Assembly (NCBI GenBank): GCA_029237695.1
Contig: CM055280.1
Span: 36,850,508 to 36,914,507, forward strand
From: Conchocele bisecta
Taxonomy: Eukaryota > Mollusca > Bivalvia > Lucinida > Thyasiridae
Reading direction: 5' to 3'
Length of the DNA: 64,000 nucleotides
Shown here: positions 1 through 10,494 of the stretch, piece after piece
How the letters are laid out: the number at the start of each line of letters is the position of its first letter
Position numbering within the stretch: position 1 is the first letter of the stretch
Notes under the pieces: model-generated
Told to the model about the DNA's origin: nothing
The model's input: only the letters and a program-made list of their open reading frames with translations
The model's database searches: none
Position numbers and translations under genes: made by a program

Positions 1-545
1 GACTGTCACTTCGAGAGTTATACACATTTTGCCCATTTTTGGTATGAATTGTGTTAAGTTTTACATTTACTTTTTTTGATTAACCCAGTGCTGTGTCAGA
101 TGTGTTTGTATCCTGGACTACAGCAACAGGTGCACTAGACGCACACTTACAATGCATACTTTGTTCTGGTAGTCGAGTTCCCCAATTATCCCGGATCGCT
201 TGACTATGTCTTGTATTTTTAAACTCACATCAGCGAATTTAAGTGCAGCGTGGCGGCTTTAGAAATGCTCCAGGTGTGTCCTTCCAGTGATGCTATTATT
301 TTCTCGATCCCTGGTGGTGTTTGAGCACATTTTGACCATTTTTCGTATTATTTTTGTCCTTTTTACATACAGCTTCACTTAAGCTGTTGGTAAGAGGTAC
401 TTGTGTCATGAACTGTGAATACAGCACAGGCCGTGACACAACCGAGCAGGCGCAATAAAACAGCAGTTACAATGCATACTTGTTTCTGTTAGTCATGTCC
501 ACAGAGTAGCATGGATCGCTTGACTTTGTCTTGTAAACAAAATCA
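1..545. repeat. Two diverged tandem copies of an unidentified sequence
   Basis: Blocks around 20-230 and 320-540 share CACATTTTGNCCATTTTT, TTACAATGCATACTTTGTT and GGATCGCTTGACTNTGTCTT, offset by about 305-320 bp. No coding signal was found. Confidence 0.55.
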
Positions 546-549
546 CAAC

Positions 550-862
550 ATGTGCGCTTTCTATCCAATGCTGTTGAGAGAGATATAGTGTGCTTCTATC
601 TAACGATGTTGAAAGATAGAGAGAAATATTATGGTTTCTATCTAATGATGTTGAGAGAAGGTGGGTGGGGGTGCGGGGGAGGATATATTGTGGTTTCTAG
701 GCAATGATAGAGAAAGAGACACACAGAGAGACAGAGAGAGTCACACAGACAGAGAGAGAGAGAGAGAGAGAGATGAATGTGGGAGAGAGTGAAAGAGATA
801 GAGAGACAGACAGACACACAGACAGAGACAGACAGAGACATGGATGTGAGAGAGAGAAAGGT
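550..862. repeat. 44-bp imperfect repeats followed by a GA/ACAG microsatellite
   Basis: TTTCTATCTAATGATGTTGA recurs at about 44-bp spacing (555-705), then purine-rich GAGA/ACAGACAG DNA from about 710 to 860. The long reverse-strand Ser/Leu-rich reading frames across it are a by-product of this low complexity. Confidence 0.85.
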
Positions 863-1310
863 GTTAAAATAAATACGGAATAATGAAACTCCATTTCGTT
901 GCAAATTTGTTTTCTTTTTTTTCCCATAAAATATTCGATTGCGCACTTAAGGAATTTCTACTCTCTCGGGGGACTCTTCAGCGTTGTGATAAAAGCAACT
1001 TTAGTCGAGGTTATCTCCATTTTGTTTTAGAAGCAGTTGGCCCTTCGGGCCAACTTATTCGTCGCCCGTATTAGTAATACCACGTGTCGTAAAAACACCG
1101 TCTGCTTGGTTTATCGGTTTACGGTAAAACAAATTTTACACTTTCATTCATATGTTTCACTGAATGGTAAGTTTTCATATACGCGTAACATAAAGCGGGC
1201 GACAAAGAGTCGCCCGTATGATTATGACTATGTTTATTATGGATTTTCCAGATTTAGCTTTTTCCCCGTTTGTCACATGGCTCATTGACCTACTTTTCAC
1301 ATGCATTCAA
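863..1310. other. Non-coding stretch with two short perfect palindromes
   Basis: 1036-1054 is GTTGGCCCTTCGGGCCAAC and 1196-1216 is a stem CGGGCGAC / GTCGCCCG with a 5-base loop. Both are followed by or contain GTCGCCCGTAT. They resemble the terminal hairpins of mosaic elements elsewhere in the window, but no full element could be drawn. Confidence 0.5.
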
Positions 1311-1319
1311 CGTTAAGTT

Positions 1320-2165
1320 TTTGCGTTTGGCTATGTTTCTAAAACTTAACGCTCAGGTTAATTCGTTGTAACTTCTGTTTCCCTCAATGGAATGCTTTAA
1401 TATTCCATACATGCATTTGAATCAACATTCTCGAAGTCGGACTTGATCCAATTCACCCATCCGGTATCTCATACTCGCCTCCTTTCTGAAGTGCTCAGGG
1501 GGAAATTTACGGGTTTTGCTCTATATTTACATCATTTGCGAGTGCTTTAAACAACTAAATTCCAATCGTTAAATCAAATTTGTATGCATATTTATAATGT
1601 TAAATAGTCATTTAAAAATGTTCTTATGACGATTTAGTATTTTCGTGGTTCTAAATGTGAAATATTCTGGCACGAAAATGATGTGTTGTAGAGCAAAATG
1701 TACCGATGGACCCCCAAACATATCAGGTCACGTGACTAGTGATACGTCACGCCGACTTCGAGAATCCCGCATCATTCTACAGAAAGCCCATGTTGCCCGC
1801 TAACCCCAAAGGTCAAGGTCACGGGCTTAGAAAATTCCGGGTTTGGAAAACTGAACACTCGGTTTAATTTATTACAACTTCTGTTTCCCTTGATGGAATG
1901 CTTTAATACTCTGGCATGATTCTACAGAAAGCCCATGGTGCCCGCTAACCCCAAGGTCACGGTCTTAGAAAATGCTCAGTTTTGAAAACTTAACGCTTGG
2001 GTTAATTTATTGTAACTTCTGTTTCCCTTGATGAAATGTTTTAATATTTCATACATGCATTTGTAAGAACATTCCGCATCATCTGCAGAAAGTTCATGGT
2101 GTCCGGTAACCCCAAGGTCAAGGTCACAGACTTCAAATATGTCTAGTATAGAAATTTATCTTCGG
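1320..2165. repeat. Dispersed bivalve-type repeat, several diverged monomers
   Basis: Monomers share TTGTAACTTCTGTTTCCCTTG, GGAATGCTTTAATATT, CATTCTACAGAAAGCCCATG and CCCCAAGGTCAAGGTCAC. The same body is used in the bounded element at 2251-2657. Confidence 0.7.
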
Positions 2166-2250
2166 TGCCAATAGATACATGTCGTTGGCGGCATTCTTGT
2201 TTGTTTTTAGCTGTGTTTGTTGGAAAATAAATGTTTTTGGTTTCAGTTTA

Positions 2251-2657
2251 TTATCCCCTCGCGTAGCGAAAACGGGATATACGATACAAAAGTTGTCTGT
2301 TCGTCCGTCTGTCCATCACAAAAATTAACATTGGGTTAATCTGCAATAACTTATGTTTCCATTGATAGAATGCTTTAATATTTCATAGGTGCATTTGTAA
2401 CATCATCCTGCATCATTCTACAGAAAGTGTATGGTGCCCGCTAACCCCAAGGTCAAGGACTTCGAAAACTTTACACTTCATTATAACTTCCCTTTCCCTC
2501 AATGGAATGCTTTAATATTTCATAGGTGTATTTTTAACAACATCGCGTATCATTCTACAGAAAGCCCATGGTGCTCAATAACCCCAAGGTTATTACAAGC
2601 TCCTTATGTACTATCAAATGCGCCAGATGGGACATTTAGCTCCGCGGAGCTCTTGTT
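2251..2657. mobile_element. Mosaic element with terminal hairpins and CTTGTT end
   Basis: Begins TTATCCCCTCGCGTAGCGAA with a short hairpin, then a GTTCGTCCGTCTGTCC tract, then two copies of the TTCCATTGATAGAATGC-type monomer, and ends with the palindrome GCTCCGCGGAGC followed by TCTTGTT. Non-autonomous. Confidence 0.7.
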
Positions 2658-2884
2658 AAAAGCAGATCCACTACACGATCGTGAAATAGCGAATCGTCAG
2701 GTGGAAGTGCATACAATTAAGACGTTTTCTATGCATGTATATAGATTACAATAGAATGCAAAATACATGACCGACTTTGTTGTGAAACCTTGAAAATGTT
2801 TGACCCTTGGAACAACGGCCACCTGTCGACAACGGCCACTTTGGCCACTTCCCTTTGTCGGCCGTTGTTCACAGGTTCGACTGT

Positions 2885-3065
2885 ATGTTCATTTTGCAAC
2901 CAATCTAATCATCACAAAAGATTATCAGACTGGACCATTTATAAAAAGGGGATGTTTTTGTTCTAAAAAATATTAAAATTACTTGCAAAAAGTGCAGATG
3001 CTGTTGAGACGGCTTGTGGATCTACACTGTTTGCCAATACCACTATACAGGCCTATGATGTGAAT
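2885..3065. mobile_element. Partial copy of the TTAACCCTTTCA fold-back family
   Basis: Shares CAATCTAATCATCACAAAAG, GGACCATTTATAAAAAGGGG and TTACTTGCAAAAAGTGCAGA with the intact copy at 18442-18662. TTAA ends are not preserved. Confidence 0.6.
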
Positions 3066-3193
3066 TGGTTTATATTTTATCCACCTTGATACAGACATTT
3101 ATCCCGTCAACACAGTGCGTATGTGCCGTGAATTTTTTTTGATATCCAGTCAATACTATTTTTGCATTTTACAGCCATTTGTAGGTGTTGACG

Positions 3194-3353
3194 GGATAAA
3201 TAGAACAGTAGGTTAGTGCCGTGAGTGGGAACAAATATCTGGTGCGGCACGGAAACGGGATGTGCTCGGCAGAGCCTCGCCCATCCCGTTTCCTGAGCCT
3301 TGCCAGATATTTTTTCCCATTCACGGCACTAACCTACTATTCTCTATTTATCC
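3194..3353. repeat. Long hairpin immediately upstream of the ROCO start codon
   Basis: Imperfect inverted repeat of about 70 bp per arm: GGATAAATAGAACAGTAGG on the left pairs with CCTACTATTCTCTATTTATCC on the right. The apex is around 3262-3282 (TGCTCGGCAGAGCC). It ends 28 bp before the ATG. A second small inverted pair (TTTATCCCGTCAACAC near 3100 and GTGTTGACGGGATAAA near 3186) overlaps its left side. A pyrimidine-rich stretch ending TGATAG at 3361 could be a splice acceptor, which would place the hairpin in a 5'UTR intron; otherwise it is in the 5' leader. Confidence 0.8.
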
Positions 3354-3381
3354 TCTGATAGATCTGTTGCTGGATACCAAG

Positions 3382-4824
3382 ATGGCAGTGAACCTAGCTG
3401 CGGAAGCATTTTGTGAGTATCTCGCGTGTGATCCAAAAGGACGTCAAACCCTGTTTGTTCCCGAGGGGAAATACAAAGGATGGGTGCCAAGGATACTATA
3501 CGACCTCCCGTGTTCAGATGTCTGTCTTCCATTCCTACGACTACTGTCGTTTCCAGTGGGTGGCACCAGCCTTGGTCGACTGATAGAAATGGAGACATTC
3601 AACATTGTTGGCAACTCTCTAACCCAGCTGCCTACGGCATTCGGGCGGTGTCAAAACCTGGTGAAATTGAATATTAGCTATAACCACCTGGAAAATGTTC
3701 CGGCAGCGATATTTCAACTTAATAACTTGGCCGAACTGGATCTGAGTGAAAACGACATAATTGATGTGAATGCAGGAATTTGTAACTTGAAGAAACTAAA
3801 GATATTGAATCTTAGTGGCAATCTACTAAATGATTTGCCAACGGAACTGGGTCAGTGTGACAAGTTGGAGAAGCTAGATGTGTCGAGGAAATGGTATCCG
3901 AAAGGTGGGTTTACTGTTTTGCCAGAGGCTGTTTGTTATTTAACGGAGTTGTCTTTTCTTGATGTGAGTTGGCATCAGATTCACACTATACCTGAAGATG
4001 TGAAGAATATGTCAAAACTGCAGACGTTGCGTATGCGTGGGAATTTCTTGAAGCATGTGTCCGATGGCATCGCGGAATGTAAGAAACTGCAGTATCTCGA
4101 TCTGACTGGTGCAATGAAATTAAATTCTGTAATTCCGCCAGAAATATTTTCGTTGTCTGAATTGAGAATCCTTGATCTTACGAACAACTATTTCTCCGAA
4201 CTTTCATCCGATATCGTTGGACTAAAAAAACTGAAGAAATTCATCATGCGGCGCAATGCGTTGTTATGGCTACCAGATGAATTATTCCATATGGATAGTT
4301 TAGAATCTTTAGATGTCAGTGAAAATTACATCGCCAAAATACCTGCTTCTGTTAAGGATCTGAAAACTTTGAAGCATCTATATTTAGCTGCCAATAATAT
4401 AAATGAGCTCCCGGACGAACTATGCGAGTGTGAAAATCTTGTTGAACTTCAACTTCACCTAAACCAGTTAAGTAGCGTACCAGAAAACATCTACAAGCTG
4501 TCAAACTTAGAAGAACTAATGTTGAACGACAACCAGTTAACACAGTTACCACTGATGCTCGATAAACTTGAGAAGTTACTAGATACCAATAGGCTTAGCC
4601 TGTACAATAACATGCTAGTGAAACCCCCACAGAGCATGTGTGATCAGGGTGTGGACACAGTCTACAGTTACTTGAAGGAGTTACGAATCTGTGAAGCAGT
4701 CCACAGGAAGAAGTTGATTCTGATTGGTGCATCCCAGGCGGGGAAAACGAGTCTACGGAACGCCCTGATACATGGCAGGTCCAAACTCACGGCACCAGAT
4801 GAGAGGACCTGGGTTTTGGAACAG
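3382..4824 (+). CDS. ROCO-family LRR-GTPase gene, exon 1 (LRR domain and Roc P-loop)
   Basis: First coding exon, 481 residues, ending in phase 0 at a good donor (CAG|GTGTGT). The start is taken at 3382 (AAG before ATGG, a fair Kozak context); 40 further in-frame codons upstream fall inside a palindromic repeat and are unlikely to be coding. Residues 1-66 form a helical N-cap. About 15 leucine-rich repeats of roughly 23 residues follow (about 67-420), with LxxLxLxxNxLxxLP spacing typical of ROCO and Shoc2-like LRRs. After a short linker comes the Roc P-loop GASQAGKT (449-456; G1, with K455 and T456 for phosphate and Mg binding). By family, ROCO proteins are cytosolic GTP-binding scaffolds in innate, stress or death signalling. 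Layout is closest to MFHAS1-like or invertebrate LRRK-like proteins; which one depends on the missing C-terminus. Domain call is very secure, orthology is not. Confidence 0.93.
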
Positions 4825-5025
4825 GTGTGTACTTCATTTTCATTTTTCCTCATATGCGACATGGCAAAGGCGTCACATGCGGCTTGGCACTGGAGAAATG
4901 GTGCTTATGATTCATCCCATGATCACGATTTCTTCATCACAACCACATATTACTTTTGAAGTTCCGTCCATGGTCATTTCAGTTAAACTGTATGTAAGAG
5001 TTCCTTTTCAGTATGAGATCCTTTT

Positions 5026-6879
5026 TAGCTCACCTGAGCGAATGTGTCCGTCTTCTCTTGGTAACCATTGGGCCTATAGTCACAAAACTTCATGGTCATG
5101 GTCCTTAGGTAGGGGGATTACAAAATTGTTCAAGTGACGTCATTATGTAATCCAAGATGGCCGCCGTCTAAAAATAGCACAAATTCTTCAAAAATCTTCT
5201 TCTCAAGAACCGCCAACCGGATTTCGACAAAACTTGGTAGGAATGATCGATGTACAATACTCTTTCAAATTTGTTAAAATGGTGACCCCGGGGTCAAAAA
5301 TGGGCGTGGCCCGTAGGGTCAAATTGGTGTCAAATTTTATTTTTGACCGAATATGGTCATGTCATATATCAAATCGAATGGTATCAACTCTGGTGATTTT
5401 TTTGTCAAAATCAGATTGTTATGTCATCTAAGATGGCCGCCGAAATGTCAAAATGACGATTTCAAAATTCTTTTTCGCATGAACCGCCTGGCCCATGGTA
5501 GCCAAACTTAAAAGTTATGGTCCATGGGTGAAGCCTTTTCAGATTTGTTAAAATGGAGGTCATCGCTAATCCAAGATGGCCACCGTCTAAAAATGGCATA
5601 AATTCTTAAAAAAATCTTCTTCTCATGAACCGCCAGCCGGATTTCGACGAAACTTGGTAGGAATGATTTTATTTTATTTTTGAACGAATATGGTCATGTT
5701 ATATATCAAATTGAAGGTATCAACGAGGCAATCACTCTGGTGCATTTATTGTCGAAATTGGGTGGTTATGTCATCCAAGATGGCCGCCAAAAGGTCAAAA
5801 GGTTGTTCTTTTATCAGAGATTTCAAAATTCTTCTTCACATGCACCGCTTGGCCCATGGTAGCCAGACTTTTCAGATTTGTTAAAATGGAGGTCATCGCT
5901 AATCCAAGATGGCCGCCGTCTAAAAATAGCATAAATTCTTAAAAAATCTTCTTCTCATGAACGCTAGCCGGATTTCAACGAAACTTGGTAGGAATGATCG
6001 ATGTACAATGCTCTTTCAAAGTTGTTAAAATGGTGACTCCGGGGTAAAAAATGGGCGTGGCCCGTGGGGTCCAATTTTATTTTTGACCGAATATGGTCAT
6101 GTCTATATCAGATCGAAAGTATCACAGAGGCGATCGCTCTGGTACATTTTTTGTCGAAATTGGATGGTCATATCATCCAAGATAGCCGCCGAAAGGTCAA
6201 AAGGTTGTTCTTTTATTAGAGATTTCAAAATTCTTCTTCACACGAACCGCTTGGCCCATGGTGGCCAAACTTCACAGTTATGGTCCATGGGTGCAGCCTT
6301 TTCAGATTTGTTAAAACGGAGGTCGTCGCTAATCCAAGATGGCCGCCATCTAAAAATAGCACAAATTCTTAAAAAATCTTCTTCTCATGAACCGCCAGCC
6401 GGATTTCGACGAAACTTGGTAGTAATGATCGATGTTGAATGCTCTTTCAAAGGTGTTAAAATGGTGACCCCGAGGTCAAAAATGGGCATGGCCAGTGGAG
6501 TCAGTGAATTTTATTTTTGACCAAATATGCTCATGTCATATATCAAATTGAAGGTATCGATGAGGCGATTGCTCTGGTGCAATATTTGTTGGAATCGGAT
6601 GATTATGTCATCCATGATGGCCGCCAAAAGGTCCATTTATTCAAGATTTTGAACGTCTTTTTCTCAGGAACGACATGGCCGATGCTGGTCAAACTTCATA
6701 GTAAGTTAAGATCCTTGGGTGAAGCATTTTCAGATTTGGTAAAATGAGAGTCATCACTTAATCCAAGATGCCATCTAAAAATAGCACAATTTTTTAAAAC
6801 ACATGAACTCAATGTCACATTCTCCTCCGGTGTTCATGGAGTCAGGTGAGCGAATTAGGGCCATCATGGCCCTCTTGTT
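5026..6879. mobile_element. Helentron-like mosaic element (CACCTGAGC family) in intron 1
   Basis: Starts TAGCTCACCTGAGCGAATG and ends TCAGGTGAGCGAATTAGGG, then the hairpin GGGCCATCATGGCCC and TCTTGTT. TCACCTGA/TCAGGTGA is a short subterminal inverted repeat. The core consists of imperfect repeats carrying CCAAGATGGCCGCC, GGATTTCGACGAAACTTGGT and AAAATGGTGACCCCGGGGTC. There is no conserved coding frame. Confidence 0.75.
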
Positions 6880-7099
6880 TAATACACCTTCTGAAAGAAG
6901 GAGTGCAGATGCTATAGCCTCGCTGTAATAGTCAAGATCTGTCGACCTTCAAAAATCTCATAATTTAACACTGCGTAAATTTGTTCTAAGACATCTAGGG
7001 ATAGGCTTTTTATTGTAACTTTTGTGCTGGGTTTTCAGTACATGCTTGTTCCTTATTTTATTGTATAAAATGGGCTTTCACAGTTTAATAACACTGTGT

Positions 7100-7271
7100 C
7101 AGGGATTCCGCTGGGGAAAATAAAAAAATCCCCACTTCAAAAAAAATAAAACAATTTTTTTCTCTTTTTTTTCGAAAATTGTAATTTTTTATCGCCAATT
7201 GTAATTTTTTATCGCCTATTGTTTATTTTTATCGCCAATTGCGAAAGTGGCGATCGCCAGCGGAATCCCTG
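7100..7271. mobile_element. Short TIR element with CAGGGATTCCGCTGG ends
   Basis: 172 bp, inverted ends CAGGGATTCCGCTGG / CCAGCGGAATCCCTG around an AT-rich core with repeated TTTTTATCGCC. CAGGG ends suggest a hAT-type MITE, but no clean target duplication was seen. Confidence 0.7.
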
Positions 7272-7530
7272 AGTGTAATAAAAATTATAATACACCAGTG
7301 TAATAAATATGCAAATGAGCCTGCTACAGAAAATGTGGTTATTTACAGCTCCAATGTATTGTGCTGTGCAATAAATAAAATCTAACATTTGTGTTGATTT
7401 ATTATGAGATTTATTAAACTCGTTGACTGAGTTCATAATCAACTTGGCATAGCCTCGTTTCTTATGAAGTCAGTAAACTTGTATAATATATATCATATTA
7501 AATCATCACGCATGCAAGATCCTCTATATA
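7272..7530. repeat. Intron 1 3' part, duplicated in intron 2
   Basis: TAATACACCAGTGTAATAAA, AATCTAACATTTGTG and AAATCATCACGCATG here recur at 8340-8530 and 8770-8820. The copy ends shortly before the exon 2 acceptor. Confidence 0.65.
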
Positions 7531-7536
7531 CTGCAG

Positions 7537-7682
7537 CACCTGTGGGAGCCGGAGCCCGACCTGCGGGTGCAGATCCTCGACTTCGGGGGCCACCACATCT
7601 ACTCGGCGGCCCACCACATGTTCCTCACCCCAGAGGCACTTCATGTCCTCGTGGTCGATCTCAGCTCATACACTCCCGACAA
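7537..7682 (+). CDS. ROCO gene, exon 2 (Roc switch region, G3 motif)
   Basis: Follows acceptor CTGCAG|CAC and enters in phase 0, matching exon 1. It adds residues 482-529 plus two bases of codon 530. It carries the Roc G3 motif DFGG (D496-G499) followed by HH, then the strand LHVLVVDLSSY. In Ras-like GTPases the residue after DxxG is usually the catalytic Gln; here it is His500, so GTP hydrolysis may rely on other residues or on dimerisation, as proposed for Roc domains. The donor is AA|GTCAGT, weaker than the others but the only one that keeps phase with exon 3. GC content and codon use are clearly higher than in the AT-rich flanks, as expected of a coding exon. Confidence 0.92.
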
Positions 7683-7875
7683 GTCAGTACGGCAAAGCCA
7701 CAGATTGGCTTTGTGTCTAAAGACTAATTTGTTCCCAGATTTCAAATTCAATTTATATTTTATGTTTGTAAATGGATTAATTTTATTGCGTATTTGTTTG
7801 TTTAAATATGCAATAAAATCTCCTGATTTGAGCTGCGTACATGTAGCCGTGTTTCTTATAAATCAGTAACATGTT

Positions 7876-8048
7876 TTACCCTCACTACGTGGGAGACAAA
7901 ACATTTTGTCTGCTGTTTTTGCCTTAATTCTTAACAAAAAACAGTGGAGACGATTCTCATGCGCTTTCAAAAGAGGTTTTTACCGAAATATTGAAAATAA
8001 AACATTTCCAGCAGACGACAAAATTTAATTCAGCGTAGTAAGGGTTAA
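7876..8048. mobile_element. Fold-back MITE, TTAACCCTTA family (copy 1, left end altered)
   Basis: Left end TTTACCCTCACTACG, right end CAGCGTAGTAAGGGTTAA. Inner TTGTCTGCTG pairs with CAGCAGACGACAA. Same family as the copies at 8124, 9213, 11971 and 24716. Confidence 0.75.
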
Positions 8049-8123
8049 TAAATATCATATTAATAAAATGTCACTCGTGTAAGATCCTCTATTTATTGTA
8101 TAAAATGGGTGCTCACAGTGTAT

Positions 8124-8337
8124 TTAACCCTTAGCCTGCTGAATGATATGTTGTCGTTTGCTGTTTATGTTTTATTTTCGATTTTTCTCATCAAAAACAT
8201 GCTTTGACAGCACTTTAGAATCATTTCCATTGAAAATGATTCTAAAGTGCTGTCAAGGCATGTTTTTATTGAGAAACAGGGCAAAAAATAAAGCAACAGC
8301 AGACGACAGTTTTCGCGATCAGCAGCCTAAGGGTTAA
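8124..8337. mobile_element. Fold-back MITE, TTAACCCTTA family (copy 2)
   Basis: TTAACCCTTAGCCTGCTGA ... TCAGCAGCCTAAGGGTTAA, with a strong central stem in which AGCACTTTAGAATCATTTCC and its complement face each other. TTAA on each side with CCCT-type ends points to a piggyBac-like MITE (inference). Confidence 0.85.
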
Positions 8338-8554
8338 CACAATGTAATAACAATCATAATACACTCGTGTAATACATACGTGTAATACACTGTGCAAGTT
8401 CACTTATTACAGAACACAGGTTTGCTGACCAGTACAGCTTCAATGTATGATTATGTGCTTGTGTAATAAATATAATCTAACATTTGTGATGATTTAATAA
8501 GGTCTTTATGAAATCAGTAAACTTGTAATAAATAGCATATGTGTCTGTGACTGC

Positions 8555-8785
8555 AGAAATGAGGCTTATAGGATTTGTGACCTGTGTAGTTCCTGATCAA
8601 ATAGTACATGTATATTCCTGTCGCCTGATAATGATCTATATGGCTGTTTAGAAGCATGGCGGGTGTTTCATTGATGGAATGACGAACACTGCAGATCCTG
8701 ATCAGACTGTGCAGGTGCACATTCTGATCTGGATCTACATTGGTCACAAAGCACATAAGCCCCATTTCTCCAGTCACAGCCATGT
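8555..8785. mobile_element. Imperfect palindromic repeat (TGACTGCAGAAAT family)
   Basis: Left GTGACTGCAGAAATGAGGCT and right CATTTCTCCAGTCACAG are inverted. Body words CCTGATCAAATAGTACA and GTTTCATTGATGGAATG recur at 19330-19510 and 29115-29305. Confidence 0.65.
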
Positions 8786-8830
8786 ATTAAATCATCACCG
8801 TGTAAGATTCCCTATTTACGCCGTCACTAG

Positions 8831-8999
8831 GTATGACCTGCTGGTCGGCAACTGGCTCGAGGCGATCATGGACCGGGCGGCAGGTGCGGAGATCATGATC
8901 GTGGGGACGCACGCTGATCTATGTCAACCAGGCGAGATAGAGGAAGCCAGGACAGACATACTCCAACAAATGCAAGAGGAGGAGAACAGCAAAATCCAG
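8831..8999 (+). CDS. ROCO gene, exon 3 (Roc G4 motif)
   Basis: Acceptor CACTAG|G completes the split Lys codon 530 and continues YDLLVGNWLEAI. The guanine-specificity motif is THAD (T556-D559) in the context IVGTHADLC, the ROCO form of the NKxD box. The exon ends CAG|GTTGGT in phase 0 at residue 586, after an acidic helix rich in Glu and Gln. The following intron is 19,857 bp, the longest fully contained one. No further exon is needed between 3 and 4: the joined protein reads straight through to a G5-like motif, and the spacing from G4 suits a Roc domain. Confidence 0.92.
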
Positions 9000-9212
9000 G
9001 TTGGTGTGAATCCTAGGTAAAGATCACAATATTCCTGGACCCATCTTGGCCCTAAATGATACTCTTTTGTAGCACCATTCCATTACTGGGCCCATAAGAT
9101 CTTTTGAGTATGTACTCTGTTTCATGCTCGAAATCAGCAAATGTGATTGATCAGCGTGCCCCCATACAGGGGCATTCATACATATGACATTGCTGTTGAG
9201 CGATGTAAAAAA

Positions 9213-9424
9213 TTAACCCTTGCTACGCTGAATTAATTTTGTCGTCTGCTATAAATGTTTCATTTTCAATATTTCTCTACAAAAACGTGTTTTGATAGCG
9301 CATGAGAATCGTCTCCACTGGAGACGAGTCTCATGTGCAGTCAAAACAGGTTTTTATGTAAGAACTATGGCAACAATGAAAAACAGCAGACGGTAATTTC
9401 TGTCTCCAGTGTAGTGAGGGTTAA
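9213..9424. mobile_element. Fold-back MITE, TTAACCCTTA family (copy 3)
   Basis: TTAACCCTTGCTACGCTGAA ... CCAGTGTAGTGAGGGTTAA, TTAA on both sides. Central stem GAGAATCGTCTCC/GGAGACGAGTCTC. Confidence 0.85.
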
Positions 9425-9664
9425 AGCAATCAATTGGAGAATGTGCTTAAAAAGTTTAATAATCATGACATTTATGACTGTTCTAATGCTCAAAATCAGC
9501 AAGTTTGATTGGTCATGAATGTAAAGAATTAAATGTCTGACATACTACACTTTAACCTCCTATAACACTGCTTGTTATTGGGGTTATAACGCATTTTGGA
9601 TATGATATTTGTGTTTAATTTATACATGTACTGCATGTGTTTTATTGCTGGTGTCACGACATTG

Positions 9665-10065
9665 CAGAGCTCCAGATAAGCTGCGTATTTGCGTAAATAC
9701 CCAATTAAAATTGCCAAAAACCCAATTGAAATCAGAAGTTGTGAGTATCAAAAAGCAATGAAAAATTTGTGGTATCTTTATCATGCTACAGAAAACAATA
9801 AACAGACCACAAATATAGCATATTTTCTTATTTTTCCATGAAAACACATCTTGGTATTTCATTAGAATTGTCTGCAAGGAGACAATTCTAATGAAATACC
9901 AAGATGTATTTTCATTTAGAAGCAAACTATTCAATAAGTGTGGTCTGCTGATGTGTAAACAGTACTGTGATTCTATTTTACACCATTAAAACTTTGAAAT
10001 ACCCAATTGCTTCAGAAACGATGGAGTGACAATACTCAATTACTAATTCCTTATCTGGAGCCCTG
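9665..10065. mobile_element. TIR element CAGAGCTCCAGATAAG (copy 1)
   Basis: Begins CAGAGCTCCAGATAAGCTGC and ends CTTATCTGGAGCCCTG. Contains a perfect 29-bp-arm hairpin near 9848-9905 (CATCTTGGTATTTCATTAGA and complement). A second copy lies at 11525-11852 and truncated ends near 12418 and 15650. Confidence 0.75.
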
Positions 10066-10228
10066 ACATAGTATTTTGACGTTATGACACTAGACATATC
10101 ATCACAAATGTAATTTGAAGAATTTGGTCTGTATAATCATGCTACCTGTATCTAAATTCAAGAAGATTAATGTCAGCATTATTCAACATGAGGCTCGACA
10201 TTCTCTAGTTTTAAACCTAAGATTTTTG

Positions 10229-10367
10229 TCGAGCCCGCTTGTGGAAAGCGAGACATAGTGATCACAATGATATCCGGGTGTCTGTGCGTCCGAAATCTGC
10301 GTTAATGTTTTTAAAAAATACCATCAAATGCTTCGGCGGGCTTGACATGCGGGCCGCGGCCATCTGG
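10229..10367. mobile_element. Short deleted mosaic element
   Basis: Hairpin start GTCGAGCCCGCTTGTGGAAA then GCGAGAC, body TCTGCGTTAATGTTTTT, end TGCGGGCCGCGGCCATCTGG. Larger relatives at 11060-11480 and 16440-17890 keep the tandem core; here it is almost absent. Confidence 0.6.
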
Positions 10368-10494
10368 TTCTTTAGATCGATAAAATAATCGTGAACACAT
10401 TCTTTATTATCATTTGTCACTTTGAACAAATTTTTAATTTTTATTTTGTTTTTGAGGTCAAAGGTGACAAAATAAAGGATAAAACTGCTCTGTG

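Noticed and set aside
638..946. Ser/Leu/Cys-rich reverse-strand reading frames of 76-102 residues
   Set aside because: They are the reverse reading of a GA/ACAG microsatellite and have no start context or domain.
1036..1054. Rho-independent-terminator-like or histone-type stem loop
   Set aside because: No following T-run and no histone gene nearby; it matches the style of mosaic-element end hairpins.
3262..3381. Forty in-frame codons upstream of the chosen ROCO start
   Set aside because: They lie within the palindromic hairpin repeat, look unlike the protein's N-terminus, and the ATG at 3382 has the better context.
4825..4959. Read-through of exon 1 past the donor to a stop at 4959
   Set aside because: The P-loop is followed by a clear GTGTGT donor, and exon 2 continues the Roc domain in phase.
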